This document shows, one piece after another, positions 16,361 to 23,694 of a stretch of DNA of 39,243 nt; position 1 is the stretch's first letter; each line of letters starts with the position of its first letter. The position numbers and the translations under genes are program-made. A model generated the notes under the pieces. The model had not been told where the DNA came from, searched no databases, and saw nothing but the letters and a program-made list of their open reading frames with translations. The DNA comes from Ruminococcus flavefaciens FD-1 (GTDB lineage Bacteria > Bacillota > Clostridia > Oscillospirales > Ruminococcaceae): positions 1-39,243 of the forward strand of contig ACOK01000107.1 of the NCBI GenBank assembly GCA_000174895.1, read 5' to 3'.

Positions 16361-17764
16361 TCAGAATCTGAAGTAGATAAACGGATTGTAGCTTGATGAT
16401 GAAAGAGTGAGTATGCATACCGCAAACAGCACCATCGATACTGCGTAGCCGAATAACTGTCCTACAGCCTCAGACTTTTTGCCTGCCAGCCTGCTTTCAA
16501 CATTTCTGATGACAGGGGTTGAAAAAACGACCGCCAGCGTCAGCATTACCAGATAAGCCGGTGTAAGCTGTGCAAGGAACATTGCCTTCTCTGCGCCGCC
16601 GCCCGATGGCACGAACATATGCCCGATGAAGCGTACAGCGTCTGTGAGAGTATCAGCACGGAAGAATACGAATGCCAGCAGAGTTACTGCCATAGCATAG
16701 CAGTGTCTCAGAAGCTTCGGCATTTTCTCGGTGTTGATGAGCTTGTATGACTCCAGCATCATGAAGCCGCCGTTGAGAAGTCCCCATACGATGAAGTTAA
16801 GGCTTGCACCGTGCCAGAGACCTGTGCAGAAGAATACCGCCAGCTTGTTAAGGGCTGTCCTTACCTTGCCTTTACGGTTTCCGCCCAGTGGGATATACAG
16901 ATATTCCTTGAACCATGTTGACACCGAGATGTGCCATCTGCGCCAGAATTCCTGCATACTCTGTGATATATACGGGTAGTTGAAGTTTTCCTTGAATCTG
17001 AAACCGAACATCGCTCCCAGACCTATAGCCATGTCGCTGTATCCGCTGAAATCGAAGTATATCTGGAAAAGATAGGATACTGCGCCTAGCCATGCAAGAG
17101 ATGCGGAGAGCTGTGAACTGTCGAGAGCGTACACATAATCAGCCGCCGCCGCCATGGTATTGGCGATGAGCAGCTTCTTTGAAAGTCCCAGAATGAAGCG
17201 GCGTATGCCCTTTGCTGTCATTTCGGGAGTTGACTCACGATGGTCTATCTGCTCGGCTATGTCGTAGTATTTTACGATAGGGCCTGCGATAAGCTGTGGG
17301 AAAAGCGTGATATACAGCGCCAGTTTGAACGGGCTTTTCTGTATGTATTTCGGGTCCTTGTAAGCATCTATTACGTAGGACATAGCCTGGAATGTATAGA
17401 ATGATATACCTATAGGTAGGGCTATTTTCGGTACTGTCACGCTTACGAAAGGCAGTTTGTTGAGCATTTCCGCACCGAAGCCTGCATACTTGAATATGCC
17501 AAGCATTATCAGATTTGCCGCAACACTTACCGCAAGAATGGCTTTGCGTGCCTTGTTCTCACTTTTCATACCCAGACCGAAGATGTAGTTCATGCATATC
17601 GAAATGAGCATGAGGACTACAGCTTTCGGTTCGCCGTAGGTGTAGAAGGCGATGCTGAATATGAGAAGCAGGGCATTTTTAGCCTTGATAGTCGGGATGA
17701 TGCAGTAAAGTATGTATACCGCAGTCAGAAACAGAAACAGGAAAACAGGACTGCTGAAAACCAA
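16361..17764 (-). CDS. MBOAT-family membrane O-acyltransferase (AlgI/DltB-like)
   Basis: Multi-span membrane protein that passes acyl groups, usually acetyl, from the cytoplasm to an outer partner. 467 residues, normal for AlgI-type proteins. Start is TTG at 17764, with AGGAGG 7 bases upstream and no better ATG nearby. Seen: an N-terminal PVFLFLFLTAVYILYCIIP helix, IGISFYTFQAMSYVIDAYK (the conserved GISFYTFQ), FPQLIAGPIVKY, YFDFSGYSDMAIGLGAMFGF, NFNYPYISQSMQEFWRRWHI, and the catalytic-His region FFCTGLWHGASLNFIVWG. These are textbook blocks of the AlgI branch. The upstream lipoprotein ends 32 bases before it, and the DHHW partner follows after 247 bases containing repeat copy B. Confidence 0.94.
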   Translation of the reverse strand: MVFSSPVFLFLFLTAVYILYCIIPTIKAKNALLLIFSIAFYTYGEPKAVVLMLISICMNYIFGLGMKSENKARKAILAVSVAANLIMLGIFKYAGFGAEMLNKLPFVSVTVPKIALPIGISFYTFQAMSYVIDAYKDPKYIQKSPFKLALYITLFPQLIAGPIVKYYDIAEQIDHRESTPEMTAKGIRRFILGLSKKLLIANTMAAAADYVYALDSSQLSASLAWLGAVSYLFQIYFDFSGYSDMAIGLGAMFGFRFKENFNYPYISQSMQEFWRRWHISVSTWFKEYLYIPLGGNRKGKVRTALNKLAVFFCTGLWHGASLNFIVWGLLNGGFMMLESYKLINTEKMPKLLRHCYAMAVTLLAFVFFRADTLTDAVRFIGHMFVPSGGGAEKAMFLAQLTPAYLVMLTLAVVFSTPVIRNVESRLAGKKSEAVGQLFGYAVSMVLFAVCILTLSSSSYNPFIYFRF

Positions 17765-17796
17765 TAACAGACCTCCTGTCTTTTATATTTTATTTA

Positions 17797-18585
17797 TCAA
17801 ACGGGTACGTAGAAATCTATCTCGGAAACAGTGTCGCCGTTCAGAGTGAAGATAAGCTGCTTTGCGCCGTCGTTGTAGATGAGCATATTGCCTGATTCTT
17901 CGCCTGCGCCGTAAGCAGCTTCAACGTCAGCACGGCTGCTGCCTACCTTTATGCCCTTTGAAGTAGAATAGTTTCCGCCTAAGATGTCATAGTCGAAGAA
18001 ATACTCAACACCGCCGTCGATGTAGCACTGAATCTTCAGTTCGCCTGCATAGTCGTATGTCTTGACATCACAGCCGTTTGATGTGCAGGCAGCTGCTGTG
18101 GAAGTTACAGGTGAACCGCCGAGAGCTGCGATGATGTCAGCGGCATTTTTCAGAAGGTCATCTGTGCTGAACTTTACTTCCTGAGCAACAGGCTGTGTAT
18201 TAGCATTGCCGTTGTCAACGGGAGTTTCGTTGTTCTGCTGAGGCTGTTCCTGTGCAGCGGGAGTCTCGTTGTTTCCGCCGTTGTCAGCAGGTGCAGCTGT
18301 TGCAGCAGGAGCGGCATCGCCCTGAGCGGAAGCAGCTGTAGTTTCAGCGGCAGCAGCAGTTGTTGTGTCAGTGCCTGTAGTTGTATCTGTTGAACCGTCG
18401 TTACCTGTGGTAGTTGTACCTGTTTCGGTCAATGTGGTAACATCGCCTGCTGCAGTTGTGGTAACTGCTATTTTCAGGTGTGCAGAGCTTTCGTCTGCTG
18501 TCTGTACCTTTCCGCAGGAAGCAGCGCCTGCCATACAGATAAGAGCGGTGAGTAAGAGTGCTGTACATCTCATTTTCATTTTCAT
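17797..18585 (-). CDS. Lipoprotein with Thr/Ala-rich linker and conserved C-terminal domain
   Basis: Function unknown. 262 residues counted from 18585; the AAGGAG is only 3 bases from that ATG, so the second Met (18579) is a likely real start. A lipoprotein signal (LLLTALICMAGAASCGK) puts the lipidated Cys at about 24. Residues 40-135 are a Thr/Ala/Asn/Pro-rich linker (TTTAAGDVTTLTETGTTTT). Residues 140-262 form a compact domain with DIIAALGG, GSRADVEAAYG and LIFTLNGDTVSEIDFY, resembling small secreted domains in which a GSSxxDVxxxYG motif recurs. First gene of the probable operon with the MBOAT/DHHW pair, 32 bases before the MBOAT start, so a role at the cell surface near the acylation machinery is inferred. 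Confidence 0.78.
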   Translation of the reverse strand: MKMKMRCTALLLTALICMAGAASCGKVQTADESSAHLKIAVTTTAAGDVTTLTETGTTTTGNDGSTDTTTGTDTTTAAAAETTAASAQGDAAPAATAAPADNGGNNETPAAQEQPQQNNETPVDNGNANTQPVAQEVKFSTDDLLKNAADIIAALGGSPVTSTAAACTSNGCDVKTYDYAGELKIQCYIDGGVEYFFDYDILGGNYSTSKGIKVGSSRADVEAAYGAGEESGNMLIYNDGAKQLIFTLNGDTVSEIDFYVPV

Positions 18586-18622
18586 ATTCTCCTTAGATTG
18601 AAGTATTATTTTTCATACAGCA

Positions 18623-18646
18623 GGGGACGTCATTGCCGACGTCCCC
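18623..18646 (-). terminator. Hairpin 3' of the repeat/transglutaminase gene
   Basis: GGGGACGTC and GACGTCCCC form a perfect 9-bp stem over 6 bases, 20 bases past the stop at 18667. A U tract is not immediately adjacent (TGCTGTATGAAAAATAATACTT follows), so termination may be partial and some transcripts may run into the lipoprotein gene. Confidence 0.6.
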
Positions 18647-18666
18647 AAGCTGAGAACTTGTTTGAA

Positions 18667-21261
18667 TTAGTCGTAATTCGGGTAAACGAACTGATACCAT
18701 GTGTAAGTCAGGTTAGCAAGGTATGAGTCTGAAACATTTGCGCAGCCGTTGCAGGCGTCGTAGTTTGTCCATACTCCGTTGATCTTTACCTGATTCCAGT
18801 AGTGGTCGCTGGTGTGGGTGCCGTTACCGTAAACGATACGGCTCTCGTAGCCTGCCTCATGGAAGAGGAGATCCTGGATAGCTGCAAAGTAGTAGCATAC
18901 TACAAAGCGGTTATCCATAGCGTAGTTTGCGAAGTAGCCCCAGCCCAGATTTTCTATCTGCTGGAGTGATCTTGTAGCCTCCATATACTTATAATAGTTG
19001 TGGCTTCTGATATAGTTGAAGATACCGTCGGGAGTAGGACTGATGGTCGATAGTATGCTTCTTGCCCTGAGCTGTACAGCTGAGAGCTTCTTTGCAACGC
19101 CGTCAGCATCTATCCTGTAGTCGCCCAGTGTGCAGTTTGTTGAGAGAACACCTGTAGTCTCATCGAAATGACGGGTGATATCGTCGATCGTCTGCCAGCC
19201 CTTGAGCATAGCGCCGTCCTCTGCGCCGAAGTAGTATTTATTGCCGTTTGCCTCAGCCCAGCCCTTTTCCATAGCGCCTGTGCTGCCGAAGTTATAGGTC
19301 TTGTCGCCGACATCTATGAAGCCCTGCATAGCTATGCCGGTCTCATCGAAGAAGTACTTGTCGTCGCCTATAGTCTGCAAGCCTGTGACCATAGTGCCGT
19401 CCTCTGTGCTGAAGTAGTACTTGTCGCCGTTGAGCTCAGCCCAGCCCTTCTGCATAGCACCTGTGCTGCCGAAGTTGTAGGTCTTGCCCTCAACGTCCAT
19501 GAAGCCCTTGACAGCCGCACCGTTTCCTGCGAAGTAGTACTTGTCCTCGCCGATATCCTGCCAGCCCAGAAGAGCTGCGCCGTCCTCGCCGAAGAGGTAT
19601 GTCATAGCGCCGGATGTGACTTTGCCTGTCTCCATAGCGCCGTCGGTGCCGAATGAGTATATCTTGCCCTCGATGGTGTGGATGCCTGTGAAAGCAACGC
19701 CGTTGTCATCGTAGTAGTAGGTCTTGCCGTCCTTTTTCTTCCAGCCTGAGAGGAGTTTGCCGTCCTTGCCGAAGTTGTAGCTCTTGCCGCCGATCTCCTG
19801 AGCGCCTGTGAGCATTACGCCCTTGTCGCTGAAACCGTAGGTCTCGCCGTCCACCTCATGAACACCTGTAAGGGCAGGACCTTCCTCGGAGAAGTAGTAT
19901 TTGTCATTGCCTGCGGTAGCCCATCCTGACTGGAGGACGCCCTCGCTGTCGGTCATGTAGGTCTTTCCGTCATAGGTCTGGAGGCCTGTGAGGAGGATTC
20001 CCAGCTCGGAGAAGAGGTAATTCTTCTTGTCGATGGTCTGAACTCCCGTAACAGCTTTGAAGTCCTTGCCAAAGTAGTATTTCTTCTTGCTTGCGGTCTG
20101 CCAGCCTGTGAGAGCTGCGCCGTCCTCGCCGAAGAGGTATGTACTGCCGTCGATAGCCTTGAGACCTGTCTGCATTACGAAGCTGTCGTCGAAGAGGTAA
20201 AGCTTGTCGCCGATGGTCTGGAGTCCTGATTCAGCGTAGTTTTCCTTGCCGAAGTAATAGGTCTTCTTCTCGATGGTCTGCAAACCTGTCAGGACCTTTC
20301 CGTCCTTGTCGATGTCATAGAGCTTGCCGTCGATGGTGATGAGACCTGTCTGCATTACACCCTTCTCATCGAAATAGCGGAGGCTGCCGTCAGCAGTCTG
20401 CCAGCCTGTCTGCATAATGCCCTTTTCATCGAAGTAATACTTGCTGCCGTCTATTTCGGTGAGACCCTTTGCCATGTAGGAATCTTCAAGGTAGTAGTAA
20501 GTATCCTCACCGAATTTCTGCCAGCCAAGCTGGAGCTTGCCGTCTTTATCGAAACGATAGGGATTGTCGAAATAAGTGGAGTCTCCTGTGAGCATACCGT
20601 CTTCAGCTGTGACGATGTAGAAATTGCCGTCGATAAACAGTACACCGGTCGAGCAGATACCTGTCTCGGGGTCGTAGTAGTACTTCTTGCCGCCGACTGT
20701 CTGCCAGCCTGTAGCGATCTCGCCGTTAGAAGATATCTTGTAGGGGAGGTCGTTTATGACAGTCTCGCCTACTGAAAGGTGGCCGTTTGCGTCAACATAG
20801 CCTGCCATATCCTCATTGTGAACGAAGCCCTCTTCCTCAACAAGCCTTCCGTATTCGTCGAAGAATATCATGTTTCCGTCGTCGTTCTTCATTGAGCCTG
20901 TCTTCTTTCCGCCGTCAGCGGAGTAGAAGTATTTGCCGTCAGCGTAGTCTATCCAGCCTGATACCTGTTCGCCTGTTTCGGGGGAGTAGTATCTGCGCAG
21001 GCCGCTGACAGTTCTCCAGCCTGTTTTGAGAGTGCCGTCCTCGGAGAAGAGGTAGGGCTTTCCGTTTATTATCTGTTCGCCTGTTACAGCTGCTTTCTTG
21101 CTGTCGTAGTAGAAAATGCAGCCGTTTTCGTCTTTGTACCATGATGAAGCGGCGGGTTTATCCGTAAAATTCAAAGCAGCCGAAGCAGAGAGCGGAGCTG
21201 CCGCAATAAGTCCGATAGCTGCTGCCGCCGAGCAGACAAGCATTTTTGTTTTGTTCTTCAT
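18667..21261 (-). CDS. Secreted protein: ~33 wall/glucan-binding-type repeats plus transglutaminase-like domain
   Basis: 864 residues from the ATG at 21261, chosen for AAAGGAGAAATT upstream and the signal peptide that follows (MKNKTKMLVCSAAAAIGLIA...ASA, about 1-29). Residues about 35-720 are roughly 33 tandem ~20-residue units of the choline/glucan-binding type, alternating aromatic and Gly positions (for example WQTVGGKKYYYDPETG, LQTIGDKLYLFDDSFVMQTG). The last ~140 residues are a transglutaminase/protease-like domain: RFVVCYYFAAIQDLL (Cys), TSDHYWNQVKING (His) and VWTNYDACNG (Asp) give the Cys-His-Asp triad in order. This suggests a surface enzyme that cross-links or trims protein or wall peptide; the activity is inferred. 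It has its own promoter at 21400-21428. Many repeat proteins of this kind occur in gut Firmicutes. Confidence 0.85.
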   Translation of the reverse strand: MKNKTKMLVCSAAAAIGLIAAAPLSASAALNFTDKPAASSWYKDENGCIFYYDSKKAAVTGEQIINGKPYLFSEDGTLKTGWRTVSGLRRYYSPETGEQVSGWIDYADGKYFYSADGGKKTGSMKNDDGNMIFFDEYGRLVEEEGFVHNEDMAGYVDANGHLSVGETVINDLPYKISSNGEIATGWQTVGGKKYYYDPETGICSTGVLFIDGNFYIVTAEDGMLTGDSTYFDNPYRFDKDGKLQLGWQKFGEDTYYYLEDSYMAKGLTEIDGSKYYFDEKGIMQTGWQTADGSLRYFDEKGVMQTGLITIDGKLYDIDKDGKVLTGLQTIEKKTYYFGKENYAESGLQTIGDKLYLFDDSFVMQTGLKAIDGSTYLFGEDGAALTGWQTASKKKYYFGKDFKAVTGVQTIDKKNYLFSELGILLTGLQTYDGKTYMTDSEGVLQSGWATAGNDKYYFSEEGPALTGVHEVDGETYGFSDKGVMLTGAQEIGGKSYNFGKDGKLLSGWKKKDGKTYYYDDNGVAFTGIHTIEGKIYSFGTDGAMETGKVTSGAMTYLFGEDGAALLGWQDIGEDKYYFAGNGAAVKGFMDVEGKTYNFGSTGAMQKGWAELNGDKYYFSTEDGTMVTGLQTIGDDKYFFDETGIAMQGFIDVGDKTYNFGSTGAMEKGWAEANGNKYYFGAEDGAMLKGWQTIDDITRHFDETTGVLSTNCTLGDYRIDADGVAKKLSAVQLRARSILSTISPTPDGIFNYIRSHNYYKYMEATRSLQQIENLGWGYFANYAMDNRFVVCYYFAAIQDLLFHEAGYESRIVYGNGTHTSDHYWNQVKINGVWTNYDACNGCANVSDSYLANLTYTWYQFVYPNYD

Positions 21262-21399
21262 AATTTCTCCTTTGCTCATATATTTCCGGTAACACCGCAC
21301 ATAAATGACGGTGTTGCTTTATTTACATAATCATATACGAAATGACACGAGAGTTTGTGACATAAAAAAGATATTTTTTTATAAACGTATACTCTATTT

Positions 21400-21428
21400 A
21401 TTATATCAAATAAATGTTTGATTTGCAA
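21400..21428 (-). promoter_or_regulatory. SigA-type promoter of the repeat/transglutaminase gene
   Basis: Minus strand TTGCAA (21428-21423), 17-base spacer, TATAAT (21405-21400) preceded by TGA. The leader is about 130 bases and AT-rich. The 336-base gap to the methyltransferase gene otherwise holds only the divergent promoter below. Confidence 0.7.
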
Positions 21429-21536
21429 CCGTTTATGATATATTAAATTATTATTTCCACCGTTGTTACACGTAAAAATTTTCTCTGACCTCACAGAAAA
21501 GGAATAATACTATGCCATAAACGTATTACAGAAGTG

Positions 21537-21566
21537 TTGACAATGGATTTTATTCAGTGATATAAT
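21537..21566 (+). promoter_or_regulatory. SigA-type promoter of the methyltransferase gene
   Basis: TTGACA (21537-21542), 18-base spacer, TATAAT (21561-21566) with TGA before it. A strong AAGGAGG lies at 21583-21589, 8 bases before the ATG. Confidence 0.85.
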
Positions 21567-21597
21567 AATAACATATTTTTACAAGGAGGCAATTATA

Positions 21598-22383
21598 ATG
21601 GATATCAGACTTGAAAACATCGATAAGGGAAAAGCCTTTGACTGGGGCAAAACATCGGAGGATTACGCTAAATTCCGTGATATCTACCCCGATGAGTTCT
21701 ACAGGTATATCATTGATATGGGGCTCTGTGTGAAGGGCCAGAAGGTCCTCGACCTGGGCACGGGTACAGGCGTTCTTCCGAGAAATATGTACCGCTTCGG
21801 CGCAGAATGGACAGGAAGCGATATTTCCACCGAGCAGATAAAGCAGGCTGAACTGCTGTCTCAGGGCATGGATATAAAGTATATCGCCGCTTCTGCCGAG
21901 GATATGGACTTCCCTGATGAGAGTTTTGATGTTATAACTGCCTGTCAGTGCTACTGGTATTTCGACCATGAGCGCATCGCTCCTGTGCTTGCAAGGATGC
22001 TGAAAAATGGCGGAAGCTTCCTTATGCTCATGATGAACTGGCTGCCATATGAAGACGGGATAGCAGGCGCAAGCGAAGAACTGGTACTGAAATACAGCCC
22101 CGAATGGAGCGGCGGAGGGGAGAGAGTTCACCCTATAAGTGTGCCTGAGGCTTACAGCCCTTACTTTGAAATTGCTCATACAGCGGAGATACTGCTGGAT
22201 GTGCCGTTCACCCGTGAGAAGTGGAACGGACGAATGAAAGCCTGCCGTGGCATTGGTGCATCTCTGCCGCCTGAGAAGATAGCGGAGTGGGAGAAGGAGC
22301 ACATGGCTATGCTGAGGGAAAAAGCTCCCGAGGAATTCACGGTGAAGCACTTCGCCGCAGTTGCACAGCTCAGGAAAAAATAA
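21598..22383 (+). CDS. Class I SAM-dependent methyltransferase, substrate unknown
   Basis: 261 residues. Rossmann-fold motif I is KVLDLGTGTGVLPRNM (about 47-62); SDISTEQIKQAELL gives the acidic residue at the end of strand 2; AASAEDMDFPDESFDVITACQCYWYF is the motif II/III region of Methyltransf_11/25-type enzymes. MDIRLENIDKGKAFDWGKTSEDYAKFRDIYP opens the protein, a form often seen in small-molecule methyltransferases of gut Firmicutes. The ATG follows AAGGAGG. It stands alone with its own promoter; a REP hairpin follows its stop. Nothing nearby shows the substrate. Confidence 0.87.
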   Translation: MDIRLENIDKGKAFDWGKTSEDYAKFRDIYPDEFYRYIIDMGLCVKGQKVLDLGTGTGVLPRNMYRFGAEWTGSDISTEQIKQAELLSQGMDIKYIAASAEDMDFPDESFDVITACQCYWYFDHERIAPVLARMLKNGGSFLMLMMNWLPYEDGIAGASEELVLKYSPEWSGGGERVHPISVPEAYSPYFEIAHTAEILLDVPFTREKWNGRMKACRGIGASLPPEKIAEWEKEHMAMLREKAPEEFTVKHFAAVAQLRKK

Positions 22384-22412
22384 TGCTGATAATACATGAA
22401 AATAGCTGAATC

Positions 22413-22437
22413 GTAGGGGCGCTTTCCGAGCGCCCCG
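22413..22437 (+). repeat. REP-type palindrome 3' of the methyltransferase gene
   Basis: GTAGGGGCGCTTTCCGAGCG then CCCCGC: a GGGGCGCT/AGCGCCCC stem with the 5' GTAG foot, 30 bases past the stop. It may double as a 3' hairpin. Confidence 0.7.
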
Positions 22438-22503
22438 CAATTATTTATAAAACATAAGGCTGTACTTCTACTGTGGATATCGCATATTTTACAAAACTTT
22501 TTC

Positions 22504-22532
22504 TTTACTAATGTGAAAATATGTGATATAAT
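22504..22532 (+). promoter_or_regulatory. SigA-type promoter of the polyphosphate kinase gene
   Basis: TTTACT (22504-22509), 17-base spacer, TATAAT (22527-22532) with TGTGA before it. It gives a leader of about 30 bases. Confidence 0.7.
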
Positions 22533-22570
22533 TATACTACAGAATTATTATCTGAAAGGATGTGCTTGAA

Positions 22571-23491
22571 ATGAAAGCAGATAAATACGCAGTTACAGGC
22601 GAAAAAAAGATCGACATAAGAAAGCTCCCGACCAACAGCAAAAAGGACGGAGCTGACAAGGATGAAACTATTGCTAAATATGAGGCGAACAAGGCTGAGA
22701 TCGCTCTCCTCCAGGATAAGTTCTATGCCGACGGCAGAGAAGGACTTATCATCGTTCTTCAGGCACTTGACGCTTCAGGCAAGGATTCTGCCGTCAAGAA
22801 CGTTTTCAGCGGTATCAATCCGCAGGGCGTGAAGATACATTCCTATAAAGCGCCGACTTCGGAGGAACTGGCTCATGACTACCTCTGGCGTATCCATCAG
22901 AATATCCCACGCAGAGGCGAGATAGCTGTTTTCAACCGCAGCCACTATGAGGACCTCATAACTGTGCAGGTAGAGAATATCAAGCCCTTTTATCATATGT
23001 CCGACCGCATAATCGGCAAGGATGACAAGACCTTCTTCAAGGAGCGCTACGAACAGGTCAACAACTTCGAGGAATACCTTTATCAGAATGGCTATAAGGT
23101 GGTAAAGATATTCCTGCACGTCTCAAAGGAAGAGCAGACAAAACAGCTTCTGGAGCGTATCGAGCTTCCCGAAAAGAACTGGAAATTCCGTGCTGACGAT
23201 ATGAAGGTAAGGGATAAATTCGACGCATATGTTGACTGCTTCAATGAGGTCATAAATAAGACATCAAGCAAGAACAGCCCTTGGTACGTTCTTCCCGGAG
23301 ATCAGAGATGGTATACCCGTTACCTTATCACAGAGATAATACTTGATGCGCTGAAGTCCGCAAAATCCGAGTATCCTCCGCTTCCCGAGGTGGATAAGGA
23401 GCGTATGGACGAGTGCAGGGAAATACTGAAAGCTGACCTCGCAGAAACCGAACCCGAGGAAGCTCCAAAGAAAAAATCAAAGAAAAAATAA
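22571..23491 (+). CDS. Polyphosphate kinase 2 family protein (PPK2)
   Basis: Transfers phosphate between polyphosphate and nucleoside mono- or diphosphates. 306 residues from the ATG at 22571 (AAAGGA 10 bases upstream); the in-frame GTG at 22562 lies too close to that site. P-loop: LQALDASGKDSAVKNVFSGI (about 67-86); lid and Walker B region: DYLWRIHQNIPRRGEIAVFNRSHYEDL, the PPK2 hallmark; later FLHVSKEEQTKQLLERI, EKNWKF and WYVLPGDQRWYTRYLI. One PPK2 domain, with a lysine-rich tail (APKKKSKKK). Which nucleotide class it prefers cannot be read with confidence. Own promoter and a terminator just past the stop; convergent with the GGDEF gene. Confidence 0.93.
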   Translation: MKADKYAVTGEKKIDIRKLPTNSKKDGADKDETIAKYEANKAEIALLQDKFYADGREGLIIVLQALDASGKDSAVKNVFSGINPQGVKIHSYKAPTSEELAHDYLWRIHQNIPRRGEIAVFNRSHYEDLITVQVENIKPFYHMSDRIIGKDDKTFFKERYEQVNNFEEYLYQNGYKVVKIFLHVSKEEQTKQLLERIELPEKNWKFRADDMKVRDKFDAYVDCFNEVINKTSSKNSPWYVLPGDQRWYTRYLITEIILDALKSAKSEYPPLPEVDKERMDECREILKADLAETEPEEAPKKKSKKK

Positions 23492-23495
23492 GAAA

Positions 23496-23523
23496 AACCG
23501 CTGACATTAATATGTCAGCGGTT
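23496..23523 (+). terminator. Hairpin terminator of the PPK2 gene
   Basis: AACCGCTGACAT and ATGTCAGCGGTT form a 12-bp stem over TAAT. The U tract is weak. The inner 16 bases, TGACATTAATATGTCA, recur exactly in the opposing hairpin at 23664-23689. Confidence 0.75.
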
Positions 23524-23561
23524 CAGCTTGTCAAAAAAGTCATATATTATCGTAAAAAATG

Positions 23562-23660
23562 GGCTGTCGAGGACGCCAGCCCCTACAATTTGGCTATTCT
23601 TCGTGAATGCTTTTGTAGGGGACGGCGTCCTCGACGTCCCAAAATTAGTTTTTCGACAGC
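23562..23660. repeat. Nested REP pair between convergent genes
   Basis: Outer arms GGCTGTCGA (23562-23570) and TCGACAGCC (23652-23660); inner arms GTCGAGGACGCC (23566-23577) and GGCGTCCTCGAC (23624-23635); then CCCCTACAA facing TTGTAGGGG over a 24-base centre. It has the CTAC/GTAG feet of the REP family arranged head to head with a short spacer. Confidence 0.75.
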
Positions 23661-23663
23661 CTG

Positions 23664-23689
23664 CCCCCTGACATTAATATGTCAGGGGG
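23664..23689 (-). terminator. Hairpin terminator of the GGDEF gene
   Basis: CCCCCTGACAT and ATGTCAGGGGG pair over TAAT, 5 bases past the stop at 23695. There is no clear U tract on the minus strand, so it may act mainly as a 3' stabiliser. It shares its 16-base core with 23496-23523. Confidence 0.6.
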
Positions 23690-23694
23690 TTCTA

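Noticed and set aside
21550..22440. A 296-residue minus-strand ORF opposite the methyltransferase.
   Set aside because: Antisense shadow: the plus strand has a consensus promoter, ribosome site and clear SAM-binding motifs.
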